Origin: Lachnospiraceae bacterium
GTDB lineage: Bacteria; Bacillota; Clostridia; Lachnospirales; Lachnospiraceae
Assembly (NCBI GenBank): GCA_022781985.1
Contig: JALESH010000083.1
Span: forward strand, 1-39,848
Direction: 5' to 3'
Length of the DNA stretch: 39,848 nt
Both the position numbers and the translations under genes were made by a program. Under the pieces are notes generated by a model, which made no database searches, was not told where the DNA came from, and worked only from the letters and a program-made list of their open reading frames with translations. Below are positions 8,185 to 17,350 of this stretch, piece by piece. Each line of letters starts with the position of its first letter. Position 1 is the first letter of the stretch.

Positions 8185-9141
8185 CTATCCCTTGATTCCG
8201 CCCTGGCAGGTAATTCCCTCCACCAGATAATCTTCCCCATAAAGAAATACTAAAAGTGTGGGAACCATATATATTGTTGCAACAGCAAATGCCAGTCCGA
8301 TTTCTTCTCTTTTGATCTTGGAGAGAAAGACGGAAAGCGGATGTGCTGCTGTATCCGACAATAAGATCAACGGCTGCTCCACCATATTCCAGTAATCTAT
8401 AAAAATCAGTATGGCCACGGAGCACATACAGCCCCTGCACAGCGGCATACAGATCCGCCTGAATATCTGCCACTCTCCCGCTCCGTCAATCTGCGCCGCC
8501 TCTATCACGGAAACAGGGATTCTGCGCATAAATTTTGTAAGCAGATAGACCGCAAAGGGAGAAAATACACCCGGCAGCCAGATAGCCCATCGGGTATCCA
8601 GTATATTCAGCCAGCCTGAAACCAGATAATTGGGTACCAGCGTAACCTGATAGGGCATCAGCATCAATATAATATATGTAAAGAAAATCATTTCCTTCAG
8701 CCGTCCCCTGTATCTGGTAAAGCCGTAGGAAGCCAGCAGAGCCACAAGCAGCTGAAAGATCACGATTGGCCCTACCAGGATCACCGAATTCCAGAATTTA
8801 AACAGATAATCCGGACTCTTAAGCAATACTGTAATATACTGGCTGAAGGAAACCATATCCGGTATAAATTTCAAATTTACCTTTTCTGCAATAAAGGTTT
8901 TTCCTCCGTTATCTGAGGTAGCAAACACCTGCCCGTAATTGGAGGATATCTCAGACGCTGCCATAAAAGAATTGGTCACCGTAAGGACAATTGGAAGGAG
9001 GAAAAGGATGGCAAAGAAGGCTGCCACCGCCCCGGCCCCAGCCCTTCTCACGTAGCTTTTTCCCTTTCTTATGCCTGCCCTGTGCCGGGGCACCCGTTCC
9101 TTTAACAGCTTACTTCTCCTGTTTCGTTTGATTCCGCTCAT
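8185..9141 (-). CDS. Carbohydrate-type ABC transporter permease (MalG/MsmG type)
   Basis: A 318-residue inner-membrane permease with about six helices and a basic N-terminal tail. The EAA loop that docks the ATPase is intact: EAAQIDGAGEWQIFRRICMP at about residue 215. The large extracellular segment after the first helix (SNYGQVFATSDNGGKTF) is typical of the MalG branch. The ATG overlaps the stop of the MalF-type gene by 4 bp (ATGA), showing translational coupling. No MalK-type ATPase is encoded in the operon. Many Bacillota share a single MsmK-type ATPase among several sugar importers, so a distant ATPase is likely. The substrate is unknown. Confidence 0.9.
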   Translation of the reverse strand: MSGIKRNRRSKLLKERVPRHRAGIRKGKSYVRRAGAGAVAAFFAILFLLPIVLTVTNSFMAASEISSNYGQVFATSDNGGKTFIAEKVNLKFIPDMVSFSQYITVLLKSPDYLFKFWNSVILVGPIVIFQLLVALLASYGFTRYRGRLKEMIFFTYIILMLMPYQVTLVPNYLVSGWLNILDTRWAIWLPGVFSPFAVYLLTKFMRRIPVSVIEAAQIDGAGEWQIFRRICMPLCRGCMCSVAILIFIDYWNMVEQPLILLSDTAAHPLSVFLSKIKREEIGLAFAVATIYMVPTLLVFLYGEDYLVEGITCQGGIKG

Positions 9142-10061
9142 CCTTCCACATCCCTTCCGAAATAATTCTCTGCCAGGAAGAGAATCCCTATAATCACCAC
9201 CATAACGCCGGCCATCATGATAGCTGCGGCCGACAGCTTCTGATAATCCAGCTTGGCAAAGGTATTGTTCATAAAATGCTGCATCATATACACTGTATTG
9301 TAAGGATAATCATCGGTGAGAAGATAAATCTCCCTGAATACCTTGAAGGAATTGATGAGAGACATAATTGTCACAAACAACAGGCTGGAAGAAAGATACC
9401 TGAGCTTGATATGAAAAAAGATCTGCCAGGCATTCGCACTCTCCAGCACAGCAACCTCAAGGATATCCTTTGGTATGCTGGACAGTGCAGCCATGAACAG
9501 AATCATATTATATCCCAGATTCTTCCACAAAAAAAGCACCACGATCACAACCTGAGCATGCTCTGATTTCAGCCAGTCCACCTTATCCGCGCCAAACAGC
9601 CCAAGGATGTCATTGACCATCCCGTTGTAATGAAAAAGCACCTGCCATATCAGTACCACAGAGGCAATAGGAACCATCATAGGCGTCAGAAAAAATGTCC
9701 TGAACTGACTCTTAAAGGGTATTTTACTCTCTAAAAGCATAGCCAGCCCCAGGGAAAGCAATACCGCCAGCGGTACAGCTACCACCGAAAAGGTAAGGGT
9801 ATTATAGGCGGCCTGCTTAAAGGCTGAGTTATTGAACACACTGATAAAATTATCCAAAAATACAAATTTATGGCTGATCGGGTTATCTATCATGGAATAA
9901 TAGACCACCACCAGAAAAGGAACTGCAAAAAACAGAAGAACTCCCATTACACTGGGAGAAAGGAAGGCAAATGAAAGCCTTCTCCCCCATGCATCCTTTC
10001 TCATTCCCTTTTTTTTCATCTTAGCTTTTTTCATCCCGGATATATTCTGCATCCTCATCAT
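9138..10061 (-). CDS. Carbohydrate-type ABC transporter permease (MalF/MsmF type)
   Basis: A 307-residue permease of the binding-protein-dependent transport family. A Lys/Met-rich N-terminus leads into helix 1 (FAFLSPSVMGVLLFFAVPFL, a hallmark of the MsmF/UgpA branch). The EAA-type loop reads EVAVLESANAWQIFFHIKLR near residue 205. It overlaps the upstream lipoprotein stop by one base (TAATG) and the downstream permease by 4 bp, so the three proteins are produced in step. Several Met codons lie at the start (MMRMQ); 10061 is the longest, and coupling to the previous stop makes any of the first three possible. It forms the heterodimeric channel with the next permease. Confidence 0.9.
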   Translation of the reverse strand: MMRMQNISGMKKAKMKKKGMRKDAWGRRLSFAFLSPSVMGVLLFFAVPFLVVVYYSMIDNPISHKFVFLDNFISVFNNSAFKQAAYNTLTFSVVAVPLAVLLSLGLAMLLESKIPFKSQFRTFFLTPMMVPIASVVLIWQVLFHYNGMVNDILGLFGADKVDWLKSEHAQVVIVVLFLWKNLGYNMILFMAALSSIPKDILEVAVLESANAWQIFFHIKLRYLSSSLLFVTIMSLINSFKVFREIYLLTDDYPYNTVYMMQHFMNNTFAKLDYQKLSAAAIMMAGVMVVIIGILFLAENYFGRDVEG

Positions 10062-12514
10062 TATCGGTTTTCATTGACGTATATCTGAACCCTGTTCTGG
10101 ATGATATCCGCCGCATCCTTTGCCCTTTTCTGCCCCTCGAAGAAAGCCCCTGTTTCTTCTGAAATAATGTTCATAATCTGCTCATCATACTGATACATGG
10201 TATCCGCGCTTTCAATCAGCTTCTTTACTGCCGCAATATCCTCCTCTGTGGCAGCATAGATTTCTATCTCAAAATCATCATAACCCCATGTGGTCTTGGG
10301 TTCCTTTTTTTTATTGCCGTCCTCATCCTCATAATAGCTGTCCTCCATATCCTTTGCAAACCGCATCTCCAAGGCAGACTTCATGACAGGAAAGCCATGG
10401 TTTTCTTCCTCTGTTCCCTTCTCCTGCTTCTCTTTGGTCAGTTCCTCCCGGATAAAAGCCCAGGCGCCATCCTTATAGGCAGACTTTGCACTGATTCCTG
10501 CCATGGAACCGGTCCCGCTGATCATGGAGCCGCTAGCCTTGGAAGTAGGGTAGCCCACAAAGGTTACGGGCTCTCCAAACATTCCCTGATACATCTGATA
10601 TTCCTGAACTGACCCAATACCGGTGTTGACCATCATCAGCTTCCTCTCCCGGATTTTTGTGGGCATAGAGGGTTCATCATCACCGAAGGAGGCCTCCTTT
10701 TCGAACCTGTTGGCAAACTCCAGGGACTGAATAAACTCCTGGCTGTCAAAACGGCACTTTCCCGTACTCCAGTCCACATACTCATCCAGATTCATCATCA
10801 GGTTAAACAGCAGAATGGTTTCCTTGGTGGCATACTGATACAGCTCAGTACCCTCCGGCAGCCCATCCATCAGCTGCGTAAGCTCCTCCACTGTGATGCT
10901 GGTTTTCTCCCCCACATCAGAAACCCTGGCCATGGTGGTATTGATATAGAATCTGGGGGGCAGTGCATAGAGCCTTCCGTCTGTCTCAAAAGCCTGAAGT
11001 ATATTTTCCACGTAATCCTCTTTATGAATCTCTGGATCTGCTTCCATATAGGGATATAAATCCTCCAGCACGCCCTTGGCCGCATACATTCTGAGATTTC
11101 CGCCAGAAAGATCTATGATATCCGGACACCGGCCGCTGATAATATCCGCATTCATCTGCTCTCTGGCTGCCTGATAGCCTTCTATGGAGGTATCGGTACC
11201 CTCCAAATACTCCTTAATTTCTATACGGTACTCCTGATTCGTCTTGTTAAAATCAATTATCTGGGATTTCATATCGTATCCCAGGCTTAAGGTACCGAAG
11301 GTCAGGATTTTTTTCTCTTTCACCTCTGATCCCTTTGTTTTTGTCAAATATACCATATCCGTGGTATTTTCACCATCCTCACTCCAGAAGGAGGTAACTG
11401 CCAAAATCCTGCCATCCTCCAGAATGCTGAAACTGCTCAGTCTGTCGCTGTCCACATCACAGTCGGTCCATTTCAGCACCTCTACCGGAGCATTATCCCC
11501 CATATTATAGGTATAAAGCCCATTGTCCACTGTGAACAGAAAATCTGTGTCCGTTCCCTGCATAAAGGTATAGCTTCCATAGTCTGAAAGCATCATCTCT
11601 TTTATGTTCTCCCCCACTTTCTTTGCAGGTCCGTCTATGGGATGGATCTCCACTCCCTTTTCGCCATAGTATACCGCCATAACCGTCCCATCCCTGAGTG
11701 CAAACAGGTCATTGATCCAGCCTTCCATCTCTATTTTCCCCAAGCTGTTCCCAGACGGATCCAAGATATAAATCTTATCATCACAGGCCAGATATAAGTT
11801 GCCCTCCTTGTCTGAGGCCATATTCTGTATATAGGTATACTGGGGTTCGTCCAAGGCATGGGTGACATCCACCCTGGACAGGACAGTCCCGTCTGCACGG
11901 AAGCTGCACACCTCCGTTTTCATCTCATATTCACCTTCTGCATCCCCATCCGGAACATACTCATCTGAAAACGTACCTGACAAAGCCGCCTCTGCGCCCT
12001 CTGCAACAGCAGGAGCTTCCTCTGTCTCTGTCTCTCCTTCTGCCACTGCTTCCTCCTCTGCTTCAGATGATACCGGCTCTGACTCTTCTCCAGGCAGCTC
12101 TCCCTCTGCCGTATCCGAACCCTCCTTCAGAATATTTGTAGTCACTACAGCCTGCAGACTGCCCTCCATATTGAAATTCAACCCGCTGATGCTGAAGTCC
12201 GATCCAAAATCAAGAGGAAGCAGCTCAGGCGTGGTCTCATCTGCCTTTAAAATACCCAACGACTGTCTGTAAACAGATGCCTCCTCATCAAAGTAGCCTG
12301 TAATAAAATAGATCGTGTCACCCATTACATTGATCTGGTCAGCACTCTGTTCCAGGCTCATGGTCTGATATTCCGGAACATAGACAAATTCCTTCTGTGC
12401 TGTAGTAGCTCCCTGTGTTTTTCCGCAGCCTGCTGCCAGCAGACCCAGCAGCAGAACACCAACTGCCATGGCCCTGCCCTTCCATTTTGATCCCTTAAAA
12501 CCTAAATTTTTCAT
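10061..12514 (-). CDS. Lipoprotein with propeller-like N-terminus and ABC solute-binding domain (paralogue 1)
   Basis: An 817-residue lipoprotein, first gene of the operon. Start at 12514 has GGAGGAAG upstream; the signal peptide ends in LLAAGC (Cys30). Residues about 45-390 form a strand-rich, propeller-like region (for example DKEGNLYLACDDKIYILDPSGN), interrupted by an acidic low-complexity insertion of about 50 residues rich in Glu, Ala and Thr. From about 400 the solute-binding fold begins (ILTFGTLSLGYDMKSQIIDF, DIIDLSGGNLRMYAAKGVL, EDLYPYMEADPE). It is paralogous along its length to the product of 2763-5012, but lacks close identity. It probably delivers a ligand to the MalF/MalG pair; the added N-terminal domain suggests binding to a polymer, surface partner or second ligand. 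Ligand unknown. Confidence 0.87.
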   Translation of the reverse strand: MKNLGFKGSKWKGRAMAVGVLLLGLLAAGCGKTQGATTAQKEFVYVPEYQTMSLEQSADQINVMGDTIYFITGYFDEEASVYRQSLGILKADETTPELLPLDFGSDFSISGLNFNMEGSLQAVVTTNILKEGSDTAEGELPGEESEPVSSEAEEEAVAEGETETEEAPAVAEGAEAALSGTFSDEYVPDGDAEGEYEMKTEVCSFRADGTVLSRVDVTHALDEPQYTYIQNMASDKEGNLYLACDDKIYILDPSGNSLGKIEMEGWINDLFALRDGTVMAVYYGEKGVEIHPIDGPAKKVGENIKEMMLSDYGSYTFMQGTDTDFLFTVDNGLYTYNMGDNAPVEVLKWTDCDVDSDRLSSFSILEDGRILAVTSFWSEDGENTTDMVYLTKTKGSEVKEKKILTFGTLSLGYDMKSQIIDFNKTNQEYRIEIKEYLEGTDTSIEGYQAAREQMNADIISGRCPDIIDLSGGNLRMYAAKGVLEDLYPYMEADPEIHKEDYVENILQAFETDGRLYALPPRFYINTTMARVSDVGEKTSITVEELTQLMDGLPEGTELYQYATKETILLFNLMMNLDEYVDWSTGKCRFDSQEFIQSLEFANRFEKEASFGDDEPSMPTKIRERKLMMVNTGIGSVQEYQMYQGMFGEPVTFVGYPTSKASGSMISGTGSMAGISAKSAYKDGAWAFIREELTKEKQEKGTEEENHGFPVMKSALEMRFAKDMEDSYYEDEDGNKKKEPKTTWGYDDFEIEIYAATEEDIAAVKKLIESADTMYQYDEQIMNIISEETGAFFEGQKRAKDAADIIQNRVQIYVNENR

Positions 12515-12644
12515 AAATTTTACTTCCTCCAAAATCACGCCTGAAAAGCTATGCCCCTCCCAGCCCCATTCCTGCTTTACACACTGCCCAGTCCGGGCTC
12601 TTCTCCCCTCTCCGAGCCTGCAAAAAATACTTTATGTAAAATAT

Positions 12645-12672
12645 ATCATAGTCCATGTTTTGGCACAATCAA
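12645..12672 (-). promoter_or_regulatory. Promoter of the ABC-HlyD-MacB operon
   Basis: TTGATT (12667-12672) and TATGAT (12645-12650) are 16 bp apart. Transcription would begin near 12638, leaving a leader of about 124 nt with a GGCTC...GAGCC hairpin potential and no recognised riboswitch. The 12515-12715 gap holds nothing else that I can identify. Confidence 0.6.
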
Positions 12673-12715
12673 ACAATTCTTAATAATTTCTAACCTAAGC
12701 CATATCTGAAAAATC

Positions 12716-14080
12716 TTAATTCTTAAAGCTGTGTATGGGTGCAGGGATCCTGCCTCTTCTGCTGATAAAGGCATCACAGGAGAATCCATTGACCGGCATG
12801 ATGGGGGCATATCCCAATAATCCTCCGAACTCTGCTGTATCGCCTACTCCCTTACCGATGACGGGGATAATCCTCACTGCCGTGGTCTTCTGGTTGACCA
12901 TACCGATGGCCATTTCATCCGCTATGATGCCTGATATGGAGGAAGCCTTCGTATCACCCGGGATAGCGATCATATCCAGTCCCACAGAGCAAACACAGGT
13001 CATGGCCTCCAGCTTTTCCAGGGTCAGAGCGCCTGCTGCCACCGCATCAATCATACCCTGATCCTCACTCACCGGAATAAAGGCACCGCTTAGTCCTCCC
13101 ACATAGGAAGAAGCCATGACACCGCCCTTCTTCACCTGATCATTCAAAAGGGCAAGGGCCGCCGTGGTTCCCGGTGCACCGGCATACTCCAGGCCGATTT
13201 CACAGAGGATATCTGCCACACTGTCACCTACGGCAGGCGTGGGTGCCAGAGACAGATCCACAATCCCAAAGGGGACATCCAGCAGCCTGGAAGCCTCCTG
13301 GGCAACCAGCTGCCCCACCCTCGTTACCTTAAATGCGGTCTTCTTAATGGTTTCACACAGAACCTCAAAGCTCTCCCCCCTTACTTTGCTCAGGGCAGTC
13401 TTGACCACACCGGGACCGCTGACTCCTACATTGATGACTCTGTCACTCTCGGTCACCCCATGGAAGGCACCTGCCATAAACGGGTTGTCATCGGGGGCAT
13501 TGCAGAATACTACCAGTTTGGCACATCCCAGGGAATCTCTCTCCTTTGTCAGCTCGGCAGTCCTTATTACGATTTCTCCTATCAGTCTGACTGCATCCAT
13601 GTTGATACCTGTCCTGGCAGAACCCAGATTCACCGAACTGCATACCCTCTCCGTGGAGGAAAGCGCCAGCGGGATGGATTCGATCAGCAGCCTGTCCGCC
13701 TCTGTCATCCCCTTGGAGACTAGGGCGGAATAGCCGCCGATGAAGTTTACCCCCACCTTCTCTGCTACCTTGTCAAGGGTCCTTGCTATCCCGGCAAAGT
13801 CCTCCTTACTTCTGCAGGCTGCAGCCCCGATCAGGGCAATGGGAGTCACCGAGATCCTTTTATTTACAATAGGAATACCAAATTCCCTGGAAATCTCCTC
13901 TCCTGTCTTCACCAGATCCTTCGCAGCCTCATATATCTTTTGGTAAATCTTTTCATTTAACCTGTCCAGATCCGAATCCATGCAGTCCAGCAGGCTGATC
14001 CCCAGGGTGATGGTTCTCACATCCAGATTTTCCTTCTCTATCATTTGATTGGTTTCTGCCACTTCCAATAGATTAATCAT
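12716..14080 (-). CDS. UPF0210 (PFL-family, DUF711) protein
   Basis: A 454-residue cytoplasmic protein of the UPF0210 family, recognised over its full length: [20 protein letters not shown] at the start, [14 protein letters not shown], and the conserved end [11 protein letters not shown]...[14 protein letters not shown]. It is sometimes named PFL-like because of a distant fold match to pyruvate formate-lyase, but no glycyl-radical motif is present. Across Bacillota and Archaea it is almost always next to a small ACT-domain protein, as here (21 bp gap), which points to a ligand-controlled enzyme. The biochemical activity is not known to me. It is the last gene of the polA operon. Confidence 0.9.
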   Translation of the reverse strand: MINLLEVAETNQMIEKENLDVRTITLGISLLDCMDSDLDRLNEKIYQKIYEAAKDLVKTGEEISREFGIPIVNKRISVTPIALIGAAACRSKEDFAGIARTLDKVAEKVGVNFIGGYSALVSKGMTEADRLLIESIPLALSSTERVCSSVNLGSARTGINMDAVRLIGEIVIRTAELTKERDSLGCAKLVVFCNAPDDNPFMAGAFHGVTESDRVINVGVSGPGVVKTALSKVRGESFEVLCETIKKTAFKVTRVGQLVAQEASRLLDVPFGIVDLSLAPTPAVGDSVADILCEIGLEYAGAPGTTAALALLNDQVKKGGVMASSYVGGLSGAFIPVSEDQGMIDAVAAGALTLEKLEAMTCVCSVGLDMIAIPGDTKASSISGIIADEMAIGMVNQKTTAVRIIPVIGKGVGDTAEFGGLLGYAPIMPVNGFSCDAFISRRGRIPAPIHSFKN

Positions 14081-14101
14081 AGCTGTCTCCCGCCTTTGCT
14101 G

Positions 14102-14374
14102 TTATATTCTGTGCATCCTGTCAAAGATTTCTTCCTTCTGGCACTTAATGATAACGCCGATCTCTTCGCCCAGCGCACCCAGTTCATATACGATATCTCC
14201 AAAATGCTTTTCTTTCCGCTCCATGTCCACCACCATCATCATATTAAAATATCCCTGAACGATGGTTTGGGATATATCAAGAATATTGATATTGTTCTGC
14301 GCAAGATATGTACATACCCTGGCAATGATGCCTACTGTATCCTTTCCTACTACCGTTATAATGGCTCTCTTCAT
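14102..14374 (-). CDS. ACT domain protein (UPF0237)
   Basis: A 90-residue stand-alone ACT domain. The opening MKRAIITVVGKDTVGIIARV gives the beta1 strand and the glycine turn that usually binds an amino acid, followed by YLAQNNINILDISQTIVQG. The family is related to the regulatory part of GcvR. It is paired with the UPF0210 protein next door and probably senses an amino acid or related ligand for it. It lies 31 bp after the metallo-hydrolase gene. Confidence 0.9.
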   Translation of the reverse strand: MKRAIITVVGKDTVGIIARVCTYLAQNNINILDISQTIVQGYFNMMMVVDMERKEKHFGDIVYELGALGEEIGVIIKCQKEEIFDRMHRI

Positions 14375-14405
14375 ATCTGTCTGCCTGCCTTTCTCATATT
14401 TTCCC

Positions 14406-15206
14406 TTATGCTATTTCAATGATTTCCGACACTTCGCTTCTGTGGGCCACCCGTATGGGAAAATCTCCCGGCTGATACTCGTTGTCAGCCAGGATGATCT
14501 CCACCCTCACTGCCTCATAGGCCAGCTCAGGCAGATTATTCTCTTTGCTCAGGTGGCCCAGCACAACGGTCTGCATCCCGTCATGCAGCAGTCTGCTGAG
14601 GAGCTTTCCTGACAGTTCATTAGAGAGATGGCCTCTGTCACTCAATATCCTCTTCTTCAGATAATAGGGATAAGGGCCTACCTGAAGCATATTTACATCA
14701 TGGTTCGCCTCTATCAGCAGGGCGTTCATTCCTCTCAGGCACTCCACCGTATAGTCATTATAGCAGCCCAGGTCAGTCACGATGCCCAGTCGCTTCCTCC
14801 CATGACTGACACGGTAGGCCACAGGCTCTGCCGCATCGTGGGATATCCTCATGGGATTCAGGGTCAGGTCCTTTACCCTGACCTTCTCATCAGCCCTGAT
14901 TTCCCGGAACAGACTCTCATCAATCCGTCCTACGGTAGCGGACTGTCTGATGGCCTCCAGCGTCCCCCTGGTTCCATAGATGGGAGTTCCATACTTTCTG
15001 GCCATCACCCCCAGCCCACTGATATGATCCGCATGCTCATGGGTAATAAAGATGCCGTCCACATCCTCCGCCTTTACTCCCAGCCTCTCCAGTCCTTCTT
15101 TCGTCCTTTTTCCGCTGATTCCTGCATCCACCAGCAGGTGCGTAGCAGCCGAACCCACATAGATGCAGTTGCCGCTGCTTCCGCTGGCTATACTGCAAAA
15201 CCTCAT
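14406..15206 (-). CDS. MBL-fold metallo-hydrolase, YycJ/WalJ type
   Basis: About 266 residues. The beta-lactamase-fold metal motif is intact, HEHADHISGL near residue 57, with the later ligands in RISHDAAEP, IVTDLGCYN and VLGHLSKENN. The start RFCSIASGSSGNCIYV is the signature of the YycJ/WalJ branch, reported to be an exonuclease or DNA-repair-linked hydrolase. In Bacillus the gene sits in the walRK operon; here it follows an FtsA-like gene and the polA-coaE pair. The ATG at 15206 is preferred, with AGGTG 6 nt before it; a GTG at 15215 is possible. Confidence 0.88.
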   Translation of the reverse strand: MRFCSIASGSSGNCIYVGSAATHLLVDAGISGKRTKEGLERLGVKAEDVDGIFITHEHADHISGLGVMARKYGTPIYGTRGTLEAIRQSATVGRIDESLFREIRADEKVRVKDLTLNPMRISHDAAEPVAYRVSHGRKRLGIVTDLGCYNDYTVECLRGMNALLIEANHDVNMLQVGPYPYYLKKRILSDRGHLSNELSGKLLSRLLHDGMQTVVLGHLSKENNLPELAYEAVRVEIILADNEYQPGDFPIRVAHRSEVSEIIEIA

Positions 15207-15223
15207 ATGCTTCACCTGTCCCT

Positions 15224-17350
15224 CTAATCCTTCCAGTAAATCTCTATCCTGTCCCCATTCTGTAATGGCTCCATGTACTTTGCCGGCCGTCCGTTCAGCT
15301 GCGTTACCACCGCACTTCCCTGGGGCCTGCTCAGGTCAAAATCAATATATTCAAATATATCCACATAGATATAGCCCGCCTTCCCGGTCATAGCCACCGG
15401 CTTTCCATTCACCATGACGGCAATTGTCAGCAGCTGATCCTCTTCCCGACTGCCCTGCAGCTCCGGCTGTGCTTCTCCTGATACCGCTTCCTCAGAGACT
15501 GCTTCCTCAATCTCCTCCTGAGCGCCGCCCTGAGCCGAAAGACTCTCATTCCCTTCCCTGTCCTCTGTCTCTGCGAAAGCTCCAAAGTCCATCTCCTTCA
15601 AGGTCCAGGACACAGAAAAATTCTCATACACACGGCTATCCATGCGGGCCAGTCTGTTATTCACATACAGGTTCATATTCCCATCAATCATCACGTCCAT
15701 AAAATCTGCCACCTGCTTTACGGTATAATAATTCAGAAGCTCAATGGCATCATTTTCCTGTATTTCATAATATGCCGACTGCAGTTCTCCATTGACGCTG
15801 GCAAACTTGGGCAGCCGGATCCTTTTGTTGTTTACGATGACCTCGATCACATCCTCAAATTCATTCAGGATTCCCAGCTCCATAGAAGCTGCTTCCCCCT
15901 CTGTAGAGGGAATCACCTCGATTCTGTCACCTCTGTGGATGGGAGTATGGATATCCGCCTTTTCTCCGTTTACCCGGATGACGGCTGCTTCTCCCGGCTG
16001 CCCACGGATGATTCTGGCCTTGCCGTTCACCGTAAAGCTAAGTGCCTTACCTCTCTTGGGAAAGAGTCCGTCATTGGGAAATTCAGCCTGCAAAGCAGCA
16101 TCCACCACTGCCAGCATCTTATTGTCATAGAGCTTCAGTCGCTGACCGTTAAACTCTACAAATATAAAATGATTGCTTTGCTCATAGAAGCTCAGGCAGA
16201 TACCCAGAGGTGTGACCAGCAGAGAATCCTTCTCCACTCCCTCTTCCAGAAATTCAATGCTCTGCATCACTTCTTCACCCCGGACTGCCACCCTTTCCCT
16301 TTGGATGCCCAGCTCATCTGCCAGCCTGTCAGTATAGCCCTGTATCTTGCCTCCGCCTCCCACCACAAAAACCGCACTGACAGATTTCCCGCCGTTCAGC
16401 TCCTTGATCCTGTCGGCCACCTGAGAAACCATGCTCTGAATCACAGGCTCTGCCACCTGCAGAAGCTCCCTGGCCGGGATCGTCTGCTGCAGTCCCATAA
16501 TATCCTTATAGATAATCTCGGTCTCTTTGCTGCAGTCCTTTTTCATCTGCTCGGCAGTTGCAAAATCCACCAGGCAATGCCTTGCGATGGTCTCTGTCAG
16601 GGCATCCCCTGCCATGGGAATCATCCCAAAGGCAATGATGCTCCCATCCTTTGTAATGGAAATATCAGAGGTTCCGGCTCCTACATCCACCAGGGCAATA
16701 TTTAACATCCGATACATCTCCGGAATGGCTATCTGAATAGCGGCAATAGGCTCCAAGGTCATATTGGCCACACTCAGGCCTGCGATTTCCACCGCCTTAT
16801 TCAGGCCGTCCACCACATCATCCGGCAGGAAGGTGGCAATCATATCCGCAGCCAGCACCCTTGCCTTATGTCCTTCCGGATTAGTGATGGGATAACGGTT
16901 AATGTAATAATGCACCACAGAATATCCCACACAGTAAAACTTCATATCCGTATCGTTTTCCTTCTGGAACATTTCATAGGCTCTTTCCACCCCCAGAGAG
17001 GTCAGGGCATAGATATCCTCTTGGGTAATCTCCCTGTCGCTGCCGTAGTCGCTGTCCACTGTTATATTGACCGTGCGGAGCACACGCCCTGCAGCAGCTA
17101 TACAGCTCTCCGTCAGCACCCTTCCTGTAGCCTCCTCCAGTTCCTCCTTCACCTGCCGTATGGTCTCTCCCACCTTATGTATATCATGGATCTGACCGTC
17201 CAGCATGGCTCTGGTGTCATGCTCCTTCATCCGCTGTGCAGCCACATAAAAACGATTTCCCGCACGATAGCCTACCGTACCTACCACGCTTCTTGTTCCT
17301 ATGTCCAGTCCAAAAACCAACTGTCCTGCATGTTTTTTTCCTTCTGTCAC
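15224..17350 (-). CDS. FtsA/PilM-like actin-fold ATPase with beta-grasp-like C-terminal repeats
   Basis: A 708-residue protein. Residues about 10-390 are an FtsA-type actin fold: phosphate 1 loop FGLDIGTRSVVGTVG, phosphate 2 loop IALVDVGAGTSDISI, and the adenosine motif AVFVVGGGGKIQGYTDRLA. The C-terminal 300 residues are not found in ordinary FtsA. They contain at least two segments ending in beta-grasp-like turns (VNGEKADIHTPIHRGDRIEV and LNGRPAKYMEPLQNGDRIEI), a middle strand-rich part, and an acidic linker near residues 600-645. No C-terminal amphipathic membrane helix is visible. The GTG start at 17350 overlaps the coaE stop by 4 bp and has GGAGGAAT upstream. It may organise cell-envelope or division proteins; the role is inferred. 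Confidence 0.82.
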   Translation of the reverse strand: MTEGKKHAGQLVFGLDIGTRSVVGTVGYRAGNRFYVAAQRMKEHDTRAMLDGQIHDIHKVGETIRQVKEELEEATGRVLTESCIAAAGRVLRTVNITVDSDYGSDREITQEDIYALTSLGVERAYEMFQKENDTDMKFYCVGYSVVHYYINRYPITNPEGHKARVLAADMIATFLPDDVVDGLNKAVEIAGLSVANMTLEPIAAIQIAIPEMYRMLNIALVDVGAGTSDISITKDGSIIAFGMIPMAGDALTETIARHCLVDFATAEQMKKDCSKETEIIYKDIMGLQQTIPARELLQVAEPVIQSMVSQVADRIKELNGGKSVSAVFVVGGGGKIQGYTDRLADELGIQRERVAVRGEEVMQSIEFLEEGVEKDSLLVTPLGICLSFYEQSNHFIFVEFNGQRLKLYDNKMLAVVDAALQAEFPNDGLFPKRGKALSFTVNGKARIIRGQPGEAAVIRVNGEKADIHTPIHRGDRIEVIPSTEGEAASMELGILNEFEDVIEVIVNNKRIRLPKFASVNGELQSAYYEIQENDAIELLNYYTVKQVADFMDVMIDGNMNLYVNNRLARMDSRVYENFSVSWTLKEMDFGAFAETEDREGNESLSAQGGAQEEIEEAVSEEAVSGEAQPELQGSREEDQLLTIAVMVNGKPVAMTGKAGYIYVDIFEYIDFDLSRPQGSAVVTQLNGRPAKYMEPLQNGDRIEIYWKD

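Noticed and set aside
12515..12640. Riboswitch in the leader of the ABC operon
   Set aside because: The leader is about 124 nt with weak hairpins, and I cannot match it to any known riboswitch core.
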